This document shows, one piece after another, positions 57,499-64,000 of a stretch of DNA of 64,000 nucleotides. Every line of letters starts with the position of its first letter. Within the stretch, counting starts at the first letter, position 1. Origin of the DNA: Oceanospirillaceae bacterium ASP10-02a (GTDB lineage Bacteria > Pseudomonadota > Gammaproteobacteria > Pseudomonadales > Balneatricaceae); assembly GCA_905182035.1 (NCBI GenBank), contig CAJIZL010000015.1, positions 53,110 to 117,109 on the forward strand. The letters are read 5' to 3'. A program made the position numbers and the translations under genes. The notes below the pieces were generated by a model. It was not told the DNA's origin. It saw only the letters and a program-made list of their open reading frames with translations, and made no database searches.

Positions 57499-57630
57499 GG
57501 ATGACCTCCTGCTGTATTCATACTTATCACGCCTTAATAGGGTTCGTATCAAACTAAGAATTCTCAGTTGCTAAAGTCTTGAACTATTTCGCAGTCATCT
57601 CCCAAAATAGCAAGTTATTAGACTAGTTTC

Positions 57631-57649
57631 AACATTCCGAACGAATGTT
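57631..57649. repeat. Inverted repeat upstream of the thiolase remnant
   Basis: AACATTC (57631-57637) and GAATGTT (57643-57649) are perfect complements with a 5-base spacer. It sits between the two divergent units and could be an operator for the thiolase side. No regulator is known. Confidence 0.45.
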
Positions 57650-57686
57650 AAAAAGTACAAGTATAAAAAAATGACTTTTTTAATAC

Positions 57687-57714
57687 TTGTATTGTACCGA
57701 GTGGTCTGTACAAT
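57687..57714 (+). promoter_or_regulatory. Promoter and candidate TetR operator of the MaoC-Mo-ETF operon
   Basis: TTGTAT (57687-57692) and TACAAT (57709-57714) are 16 bases apart and form a plausible promoter. A palindrome ATTGTAC-N10-GTACAAT (57691-57714) covers the spacer and -10, with an inner ACC-GAGT-GGT core typical of TetR-family operators. Binding here would block RNA polymerase. The start codon of the MaoC gene is about 85 bases downstream. Confidence 0.55.
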
Positions 57715-57798
57715 AAAGATTAACCTTTATGTAAATCAGGTGGGGGACCGTGTTCTGCCGTTTTTTAAAACAGTTTTAAAATAAAGGAAACTATTTAT

Positions 57799-58254
57799 AT
57801 GTCTAACACAGAAAAAAAAGATGGTTGGGTAGGAGTTTTAAACGGCCAACCAAAAGTTGGGCAATTCAGTGAACGTTCTCGTACTACTAAGATGGGCGAT
57901 ATACATTCGTTTACTGAGATGACTGGCGATAAAAATCCAGTTCACTATGATGAGGAACTTGCGAAAAAAACTCCGTTTGGCAAGCTTATAGTGCAGGGTG
58001 GCGTAACAACTGGTCTTCTTAATGCCTGTGTTGCGGAAGACTTGCCCGGCCCTGGCACAGTGTTTTTATCAACCGAACTAAAATTTCTAAAAGCTGTAGG
58101 GGTTGGAGAAGAGTTGACTGCTCGAGTTGAAATTGAGTCTGTAAGAGACGACAAACCCATTTGCAAGCTGAAAACTACCATTACCGACAGTGCTGGTGAT
58201 CTTTGTGTTGATGGTACCGCAACAACTTACACCATGGCGCTCAAAGGTCTGTAG
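57799..58254 (+). CDS. MaoC-family (R)-hydratase-like hot-dog protein
   Basis: This 151-residue hot-dog fold protein has hydratase 2 motifs. FTEMTGDKNPVHYDEELA carries the catalytic Asp44 and His49, and FGKLIVQGGVTTGLL replaces the usual IVHGM loop. Such enzymes hydrate trans-2-enoyl-CoA to (R)-3-hydroxyacyl-CoA. Here it opens an operon with a molybdoenzyme and ETF subunits, so its natural substrate may be an acyl-CoA intermediate of that pathway. The start has AAAGGAA upstream. There is no signal peptide. Confidence 0.88.
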   Translation: MSNTEKKDGWVGVLNGQPKVGQFSERSRTTKMGDIHSFTEMTGDKNPVHYDEELAKKTPFGKLIVQGGVTTGLLNACVAEDLPGPGTVFLSTELKFLKAVGVGEELTARVEIESVRDDKPICKLKTTITDSAGDLCVDGTATTYTMALKGL

Positions 58255-58313
58255 AATGAGGAAGACTTTTTCAAATTACTTTAATAGAAATACAATTAAG
58301 CAGGAGTAATAAT

Positions 58314-59579
58314 ATGTCAGAAGAGATTGAACTTGAAGGTGAATGGGTAATGGGTTGGCCTGATCGTAAACGGGCCCGTGTAATGCCAAGTAAAGATGCG
58401 GAAGGACGGACTATCTTTGCACGCTCTCCAGTACTCGATCTAGAGGGATTGCTGACACCAACTGACGCCTATTATGTGATCGCTCAACTTAACATGCCTG
58501 ATCCAGTACATCCAGATGACTTCTCATTTTCAATCGGTGGAATGGTTGACAATCCAATCGAGTACACTCTTGAGGAAATTCGAAAGTTTCCGGGGCGCAC
58601 TGTGCGTGCAGTGACCGAATGTGCGGGGAATGATGGTGAATTTTGGGACTACATCGATGAGGGGAAAAAAAATGTGCGGAAGCCCTCTTTGCGTGATGCC
58701 CAAGCTGAAGAAGGTGGTTGGCGCCAGTCCGGAGATGGTGAAGAGGCTCTGGACATTGAGAATATCCTTGAGTCTATTCCAACTACGGGTCTGGTCAGTG
58801 GTGGTGAGTGGACTGGAGTACCCTTTAAGACTGTACTTGAACTTGCTGGCATACAAGAAGGTGCGGTGTCTATCGCCCTTCATGGCTGGGATGAAGGCAG
58901 ACCTGACCCAGTGACCCAATACCTTTCAGTCGGACGCACTGACTTCGATGTGGTTGATCCTGGCATCATCAATTACTCAAAGGCGATGCCGATAGAAAAA
59001 GCTCTCCATGAAGATACAATCCTAGCATGGGCTCACAATGGTGAGTACTTGACACATGTGCACGGTGCACCATTGCGATTAGTTGTGCCGGGTTGGGCTG
59101 GAAATTGGTGGGTAAAATGGATAGATAGGATAGAGATACTTGACCACACACCAGATTTTTATTATCAAACCCACTATTTTGTGAGCGGCAAGTCGCCGGA
59201 AGATGCCAATAAGAAGCCTATGAAAGTTCTTGGAGTCAAAGCGTTAATTACTTCACCTCGAGACGAAGATGGTCCAATCAAGTGTGGCTCACACGCTATA
59301 ACTGGTCGAACCTGGAGTGGTGAGGGTGCCGTGGTTCGTGTCGAAATCAGTACTAACGGAGGTGAAAGCTGGAACGATGCAACCATCGAGGAATCTAACG
59401 ACCGTTGGCTATGGCGGCGCTTCCATTACGTTTGGGATGTCACCGAACCAGGTCAGTATAAAGTTATGGCACGCGGAATTGACGAAAAAGATCGAGTCCA
59501 GCCGACTTGGGAATGGAACTTCCAGCGTAAGCACTTTGACGGAATTGTGCCAGAAATAATCAGTGTTGAGAAAGGGTGA
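58314..59579 (+). CDS. Sulfite-oxidase-fold molybdopterin enzyme, unusual substrate site
   Basis: This is a two-domain sulfite oxidase family protein: an Oxidored_molyb domain (about residues 50-270) and a Mo-co dimerisation domain (about 290-410). Cys103 in VTECAGN is the expected Mo ligand. SGGEWTGVPFKTVLELAG and HGAPLRLVVPGWAGNWWVKW match the cofactor-binding blocks, and TWSGEGAVVRVEISTNGGESW the dimer domain. The canonical substrate-binding Arg-Asn-His near residue 56 reads Ile-Ala-Gln here. The N-terminus (SEEIELEGEWVMGWPD) has no Tat or Sec signal, so a cytoplasmic location is likely. It lies 59 bases after the MaoC gene and 7 bases before the ETF genes. The substrate is unknown. Confidence 0.87.
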   Translation: MSEEIELEGEWVMGWPDRKRARVMPSKDAEGRTIFARSPVLDLEGLLTPTDAYYVIAQLNMPDPVHPDDFSFSIGGMVDNPIEYTLEEIRKFPGRTVRAVTECAGNDGEFWDYIDEGKKNVRKPSLRDAQAEEGGWRQSGDGEEALDIENILESIPTTGLVSGGEWTGVPFKTVLELAGIQEGAVSIALHGWDEGRPDPVTQYLSVGRTDFDVVDPGIINYSKAMPIEKALHEDTILAWAHNGEYLTHVHGAPLRLVVPGWAGNWWVKWIDRIEILDHTPDFYYQTHYFVSGKSPEDANKKPMKVLGVKALITSPRDEDGPIKCGSHAITGRTWSGEGAVVRVEISTNGGESWNDATIEESNDRWLWRRFHYVWDVTEPGQYKVMARGIDEKDRVQPTWEWNFQRKHFDGIVPEIISVEKG

Positions 59580-59586
59580 TTTTTCT

Positions 59587-60399
59587 ATGAAGATTGTGGT
59601 GTGTGTTAAACAGATTCAGAATCCTGAGATCCCACCCGTTCAGTTTCGCATTGACGAAGAAGCGAAAGTGTTGATTCCAGTATCTGGTTTGTCACCTATT
59701 CTTAGTCCATATGATGAACAAGCAGTTGAAGCTGCTCTGAGGATACGTGATAAGGCGGGAAAAGACTCAGACATAGAAATTACTATTGTGACTATTGCAT
59801 CAAAGGGTGCTCGAGCTGTAATTAAAGCGGCGCTCGCTTTGGGTGCTGACAATGCCGTTTTGCTCAGCGAACCAACGTTTGATGGGAGTGGCGGGTATGT
59901 CACCGCTCGTAACCTAGCTGAGACGATCCGCGCCATTGGTGATGTGGACTTGATCCTGACCGGGCGTCAAGCTGCCGACTGGGATGCTGGTGTTGTAGGC
60001 CTTGGAATAGCCGAAATTCTGGATATTCCGGCCATCACTTTTGCGTGTGACGTGCAGACCACTGATGGTGTCGTCACAGTTCAACGTGTGCTTCAGGATG
60101 GCATTGAGACTGTTGAAGCGGATTTGCCAGCGTTGGTAACTATCTCCAACGAGTTGGGTAAAGTCCGCTACGCATCAATGCGCGAGACTATGCGTGCTGC
60201 GAAGAAACCGATTAAGGAATGGATGCCAGAAGATATTGGTCTTGATGAGGCACAGGTAGGTTCTAGCGCTATGCGTTACAAGCTAGAGCGTCTCTATATC
60301 CCAGTAAACGATACAGAGTGTGAATTCATTGTTGGAAATACACCGGCCGAGATAGCTGCCACTCTTGCTCAGCACTTGCGCGAAGCAAAGTTGATATAG
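59587..60399 (+). CDS. Electron transfer flavoprotein beta subunit
   Basis: ETF beta (FixA family) binds AMP and contacts the partner dehydrogenase. It has the family N-terminus MKIVVCVKQIQNPE, then LSPYDEQAVEAALR, GRQAADWDAGVVG (AMP loop) and a recognition-loop region near GKVRYASMRETMRAAKKP that differs from ordinary ETF (RYATLPNIMKAKKK). The ATG at 59587 gives 270 residues; the frame opens eight codons earlier within the Mo-enzyme gene. The 7-base gap to the Mo enzyme and 9-base gap to the alpha gene make one operon. Confidence 0.9.
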   Translation: MKIVVCVKQIQNPEIPPVQFRIDEEAKVLIPVSGLSPILSPYDEQAVEAALRIRDKAGKDSDIEITIVTIASKGARAVIKAALALGADNAVLLSEPTFDGSGGYVTARNLAETIRAIGDVDLILTGRQAADWDAGVVGLGIAEILDIPAITFACDVQTTDGVVTVQRVLQDGIETVEADLPALVTISNELGKVRYASMRETMRAAKKPIKEWMPEDIGLDEAQVGSSAMRYKLERLYIPVNDTECEFIVGNTPAEIAATLAQHLREAKLI

Positions 60400-60408
60400 G
60401 ATCAAAAG

Positions 60409-61401
60409 ATGACTGACAATAATAATGGTGTTCTCGTAGTTGTAGAGATGGTGGAAAGTCAACCAATCGATCTAGGTTTAGAGATGTTAGCGTTGGCAAG
60501 GCGACTCACTGACAGTATGGGTGGGACCGTCACCGCGGTAGCTTTCGGTACTGGCTTGGAAACCACTGGCGAGATACTGACTGCATACGGTGCGGATCAA
60601 GTTTTAATTAATGATAACGCAATATTTGCCAACTTCCATGCTGAAGCCTGGTTGCCGGATCTGTCCAAAATAGTTGCTGAGGTGGCGCCCGCTATTGTCC
60701 TTATTGGACATTCGTTATCTGGCACTGACCTAGCACCCCGTCTTGCCTTCCGCCTGGATGTTGATGTAGCTACCGGTTGTGAGTCGATTGACATCATCAA
60801 CGGACGACCACACATGACTCGAAGCTGCTTTGGTGGCCTTGCACGCGAAGTGGTCACTTTTACCAAGACACCTGCGGTAGCTACTATCCGTTCCAAAACC
60901 CAACAGGCTCTGACACCTATGATGGAGCGTGCCGGGGAGGTTAAACATGTGACTTCAATTCTTGATGTGAATTCCATACGCAGTCGTGTTGTCAATCGCG
61001 AAAGGGAGAAAGCTGTTGGAGTAAAGTTGGAGAGTGCAAAAATTGTGATCGGTGGTGGGCTAGGTTTAGGCGGCCCAGAAGGATTTAATACACTCAATGA
61101 AATCGCAGAATTGGTCGACGGAGCTGTTGGTGCCAGTCGCGCCGCCTGTGATTTGGACTGGTGCCCACGCTCTTATCAGATTGGATTGACCGGACGCACA
61201 GTGGCACCTGAACTATACCTTGCGGTCGGAATCTCTGGTGCTAGTCACCACATGGCCGGCTGTGGTAACTCTAAGACCATTGTTTCGATCAATTCTGATC
61301 CAGATGCAGCAATTTTTAAATCATCTCGTTTTGGTATAGTCGGAAACTCTCAGGAAATTATGCCTGCGCTGGTCGAAGAGATCAGGAAGCTGAAGGCTTA
61401 A
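60409..61401 (+). CDS. Electron transfer flavoprotein alpha subunit
   Basis: ETF alpha (FixB family) holds FAD and passes electrons to ETF-ubiquinone oxidoreductase. The N-terminal domain is variable. The C-terminal FAD domain shows IVIGGGLGLGGPEGFN, VGASRAACDLDW, QIGLTGRTVAPELYLAVGISGASHHMAG and the NSDPDAAIF motif. Length is 330 residues. AGGAT precedes the ATG. A weak inverted repeat (AAAAGAGCT at 61405, AGCTCTTTT at 61448) follows the stop and may end the operon. Confidence 0.9.
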   Translation: MTDNNNGVLVVVEMVESQPIDLGLEMLALARRLTDSMGGTVTAVAFGTGLETTGEILTAYGADQVLINDNAIFANFHAEAWLPDLSKIVAEVAPAIVLIGHSLSGTDLAPRLAFRLDVDVATGCESIDIINGRPHMTRSCFGGLAREVVTFTKTPAVATIRSKTQQALTPMMERAGEVKHVTSILDVNSIRSRVVNREREKAVGVKLESAKIVIGGGLGLGGPEGFNTLNEIAELVDGAVGASRAACDLDWCPRSYQIGLTGRTVAPELYLAVGISGASHHMAGCGNSKTIVSINSDPDAAIFKSSRFGIVGNSQEIMPALVEEIRKLKA

Positions 61402-61845
61402 CGGAAAAGAGCTGAGAGTCGACGAAACAAGATATTTTTATCAGTATAGCTCTTTTACGGTTTTGATGGCGATGTACATCCTAACAAGCCAGTGTGGATT
61501 TTCTCGGTGTATCCACTATTGGCGTTTCTAGAGACGGCATGCTTAAGAATTTGCTTCGTCGATGTGCCTCTTTTTCCTTCCCAGAGTTAAACCCTACTGT
61601 CAACATTATGTTTGCAGTTTTTAAATTGAAGAATGGGGTTTGATGAAATCGCTGTCGTGGTTTAGCTCGCTAAAAGAATTATTCATTCCGTGGTGGACAA
61701 TAGCGAATCTACTGTGTGAACTCAGTGTTAAAAAGCCACGGAATTCACCTAGTTACTTATTAAAATACAAACCAGGTTAAAGATACTGTTGATTTAAGTA
61801 GGCAGCTAACCGATAAATTATATCAACTTGTTGGAGATATATTAG
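61402..61845. other. 444-base gap with two long-range inverted repeats
   Basis: No gene is recognisable. AAAAGAGCT (61405-61413) and AGCTCTTTT (61448-61456) may form a weak terminator after ETF alpha. ATTCCGTGG (61685-61693) and CCACGGAAT (61736-61744) form a second 9-base inverted repeat upstream of the MFS gene. A short open stretch near 61460-61580 has no family match. Confidence 0.5.
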
Positions 61846-63057
61846 TTGTCAAACGTATTATCAAACCGTTGGTTTGTTCTTGTAGTTACTGGTGTGGCAC
61901 TTGTTCTTTCGTTGACTACATGGTTTTCAGCAACAGCTGTAATACCAGAGTTGACTAAGCTAATGTCGCTAAGCCTGTCCCAAGCAACCTGGTTTACCAA
62001 TAGTGTACAGGCAGGTTTTGTCGTTAGTGCCCTTATTGTGAGCCTATTGTCCCTGTTAGATATTTATAAAAGTTCAACCATTATGGCTATATCTGCTTGT
62101 GTTGCTGGTATCGCAAATGCACTTTTAATTTTGGAACCTGGAGTAGTCTTATCGCTTCTTTCTAGATTTATAACGGGGATGGCTTTAGCAGGTATATACC
62201 CCACGGTAATCAAATTCATTGCTACCTGGTTTAAAAAAGGACGTGGTTTTGCAATGGGAATAATGTTGAGTGCCCTGACGCTCGGATCCGCTTTGCCTCA
62301 CCTTATACGTGCTGTCGGAGTCCAATTTGACTGGAAATTGGTAATTCTCATGAGCTCACTGGCATGTCTTATAGCCGCAGTGCTTTTTGCATTTGTTTTG
62401 CGCGACGGACCTCACCAATTTTCCAAGACTAAGGCAGATGTAAATCAACTGGGGCGTATCATTAGAGACCGTCCAGTAATGCTAGCCAATATCGGCTATT
62501 TTGGTCATATGTGGGAGCTCTATGCGATGTGGGGTTGGTTTTTTGCATACGCCATCGCAGCAAAGAGCACAGGACTTGGTCTGGAAAATGCCGCGTTACT
62601 GACATTTTTAGTTATTGCAGCAGGCGCACCAGGTTGCGTTTTGGGTGGTTGGTTAGCAGATCGTATAGGTCGTTGTTACGCAACTACTTTCCTCATGGTT
62701 ATTTCAGGCACAAGCGCGCTCCTCATTGGGCTCTGTTTTAACGGTCCCCCTTGGCTATTTATCACAATTGCATTGATCTGGGGGTTAACAGCAGTTGCGG
62801 ATAGCGCCCAATTTTCAGCCGCGGTCACTGAGCTTTCCGACCAATCGATGGTTGGGTCTGCTTTGGCATTTCAAATGGGTGTTGGGTTTGCGATAACGAT
62901 ATTTGTTATCTGGTTGTTACCAGTCGTAGCAGAGTATCTCGGTAGTTGGCGCTGGGTTTTCCTGATACTTGTACCTGGCCCCTTTCTTGGTGCCTTATCA
63001 ATGCTGTTGCTGCGCCGCGAAGATCGATCGCTGTTACTTGCTGATGGCCGGCGCTAA
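61846..63057 (+). CDS. MFS transporter
   Basis: This 403-residue major facilitator protein has about twelve hydrophobic helices. The loop 2-3 region carries YKSS in place of the usual basic motif, and the loop 8-9 region has GGWLADRIGR, a typical MFS motif. RFITGMALAGIYPTVIKFIATWFKKGRG is a strong helix 4-5 signature. It starts with TTG at 61846, with GGAG 11 bases upstream and no ATG at the expected place. Same strand as the Mo-ETF operon but 444 bases away. A substrate related to the operon's pathway is plausible but unproven. Confidence 0.88.
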   Translation: MSNVLSNRWFVLVVTGVALVLSLTTWFSATAVIPELTKLMSLSLSQATWFTNSVQAGFVVSALIVSLLSLLDIYKSSTIMAISACVAGIANALLILEPGVVLSLLSRFITGMALAGIYPTVIKFIATWFKKGRGFAMGIMLSALTLGSALPHLIRAVGVQFDWKLVILMSSLACLIAAVLFAFVLRDGPHQFSKTKADVNQLGRIIRDRPVMLANIGYFGHMWELYAMWGWFFAYAIAAKSTGLGLENAALLTFLVIAAGAPGCVLGGWLADRIGRCYATTFLMVISGTSALLIGLCFNGPPWLFITIALIWGLTAVADSAQFSAAVTELSDQSMVGSALAFQMGVGFAITIFVIWLLPVVAEYLGSWRWVFLILVPGPFLGALSMLLLRREDRSLLLADGRR

Positions 63058-63098
63058 GAACGTTTAAATTTATTTAACAAGCGCTTTCAGGAGAAAGC

Positions 63099-63261
63099 AT
63101 AGAATAACTATGACAAGTTTTACATTAACGGTTCCTGGGTTAAACTCGGGTCTACTGACACACACTCGTTGCTCAATCCAGCGAATGATGAGAAGACCTG
63201 CGACATTGCATTGGCGAATACAGAGGGCCGGAACGACCCGACCCTCATGCTATTAAATTAG
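63099..63261 (+). pseudogene. Aldehyde dehydrogenase N-terminal remnant
   Basis: From 63103 the frame reads NNYDKFYINGSWV, then LLNPANDEKTCDIALANTEG, which matches the N-terminal strand region of NAD-dependent aldehyde dehydrogenases. It then loses similarity and stops at 63259-63261. AGGAG lies upstream, but the expected ATG reads ATAG (63099-63102), as if one A had been inserted into the start codon. Only about 45 of some 480 codons remain. It follows the MFS gene by about 40 bases. Confidence 0.72.
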
Positions 63262-63286
63262 CACTGACTTATTCACAGCAACTCTT

Positions 63287-64000
63287 TTAGATGCTCTCTT
63301 GAGCACAGAAACAGGTTTTTGCTATCACGATGTCAGCACGAGAGCTACGTTCATTGTATAAAGCAGTGACCTCGGCAAGTTCCTCAGGTGCATCGCCTCG
63401 GGCTTCAAGACAGAGTTTAAGACCCAATAAGCCCCACATATTGTCTTTCCAAAGTTTGATGTCAGCACGGTAGACGGCTTCTGCTTCTTCGATTTCGCCT
63501 TGTTCGTGAAGGAGTGCACCAAGGATGTGGCGCACAGGTTGCATCTGTCCCCAAGGCTCGTTATAGGCGAGGTTGAGTGAGAGATTGACACCGCGACGTA
63601 GATGGTCAAAGGCAGCAGTAAAGTCAGACGCTTCACCTTGAGCCTTGGCTAGGAACTGTTTTCGGTATTCGATTTCACCAGCCAAAACAGCACCATTAAC
63701 CAATAAAATACACGGGCCTTCGCTTGGGTCTTGATACATCAAATTGTTGTGCAGCACCCGGCCAGCAAGCGCTGGGTTTTGAATTGCTTCATCGAAGAGA
63801 ACCTGTTCTGCTTCTGCCTCTGAGACCATGCCCTTGGAGGCATAGGCTACACCACGAGCGTAGTGTTCTGTTGCAATAGTAGAAGCGAATACCTCCTTAT
63901 CAGAGTGCATCGGTTCAGCAATTATTTTATCCCACATACCGAATCGAATCATGACATGCAAAGGCATAGCGACATAAGATTCAAGGAAGATTGCGCCCAT
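63287..64000 (-). CDS. TPR-repeat protein, partial
   Basis: This 237-residue fragment is helical with tetratricopeptide-like repeats (for example EIEEAEAVYRADIKLWKDNMWGLLGLKLCLEA). It ends TCFCAQESI with two nearby Cys. The frame is open to the window edge and the Met at 64000 is unlikely to be the real start, because the sequence begins mid-repeat (LESYVAMPLHVMIRFGMWDKI). The function is unknown. It converges on the aldehyde dehydrogenase remnant. Confidence 0.65.
   Translation of the reverse strand: MGAIFLESYVAMPLHVMIRFGMWDKIIAEPMHSDKEVFASTIATEHYARGVAYASKGMVSEAEAEQVLFDEAIQNPALAGRVLHNNLMYQDPSEGPCILLVNGAVLAGEIEYRKQFLAKAQGEASDFTAAFDHLRRGVNLSLNLAYNEPWGQMQPVRHILGALLHEQGEIEEAEAVYRADIKLWKDNMWGLLGLKLCLEARGDAPEELAEVTALYNERSSRADIVIAKTCFCAQESI

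Noticed and set aside
61462..61583. Short open stretch after ETF alpha
   Set aside because: No family resemblance, no start with a ribosome-binding site, and length expected by chance.

Overview
The window is a gammaproteobacterial chromosome segment of moderate GC content. Gene content and order point to Gammaproteobacteria: metY-rimP-nusA-infB-rbfA-truB-rpsO-pnp, nudF-cpdA-parE, rppH-ptsP-lgt-thyA-folA-ilvD, ygfB-pepP-ubiH-ubiI-gcvH, zapA-6S RNA, a Cpx-type two-component system and a full Kdo/MsbA/LpxL lipid A set. No marker fixes the genus.

Layout. 0-2.7 kb: lepA-lepB. 2.8-3.4 kb: a Spy/CpxP-like periplasmic protein. 3.5-6.9 kb: nudF-cpdA-parE. 6.9-12 kb: waaA-thiP-thiQ-hemG run. 12-19.3 kb: envelope genes (a glycosyltransferase, dgkA, msbA, lpxL family) and glnE. 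19.5-22.2 kb: a cytoplasmic histidine kinase and argA. 22.2-23.4 kb: a broken ilvD. 23.5-31.5 kb: folA, thyA, lgt, TauE, NRDE, LysE, ptsP, rppH and a HAD phosphatase. 31.5-38.6 kb: rlmI-like, gcvH, ubiI, ubiH, pepP, ygfB, a coiled-coil protein, zapA and 6S RNA. 38.7-40.8 kb: cpxR/cpxA-like, preceded by a perfect CpxR box. 40.8-44.4 kb: ilvA, rpiA, serA. 44.6-53.5 kb: the pnp-to-metY translation/transcription operon, read leftwards from a strong promoter.

From about 53.5 kb the core ends and an accessory region begins: GloA-like and DUF1330 proteins, an SDR protein with a DUF2805 partner, then a catabolic-looking island. The island has a TetR regulator, a decayed thiolase, and an intact operon for a MaoC hot-dog protein, a sulfite-oxidase-fold molybdoenzyme and both subunits of an electron transfer flavoprotein. 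An MFS permease, an aldehyde dehydrogenase remnant and a TPR protein cut by the window edge follow. The molybdoenzyme has the expected cofactor cysteine, but no export signal and no canonical sulfite-binding Arg-Asn-His motif. It lies only 7 bases upstream of its ETF genes. I read this as a candidate cytoplasmic Mo enzyme that passes electrons to ETF, a pairing I do not recognise as described. A palindrome sits exactly between the -35 and -10 of its promoter and is a plausible site for the TetR protein.

Other unusual points are a 21-bp tandem repeat at the ygfB-pepP junction in which each downstream unit is a start-to-stop minigene, an ilvD with three frame-preserving deletions plus a stop and a frameshift, an initiator tRNA with a U1-U72 mismatch, and a possible ATT start codon on the Spy-like gene.
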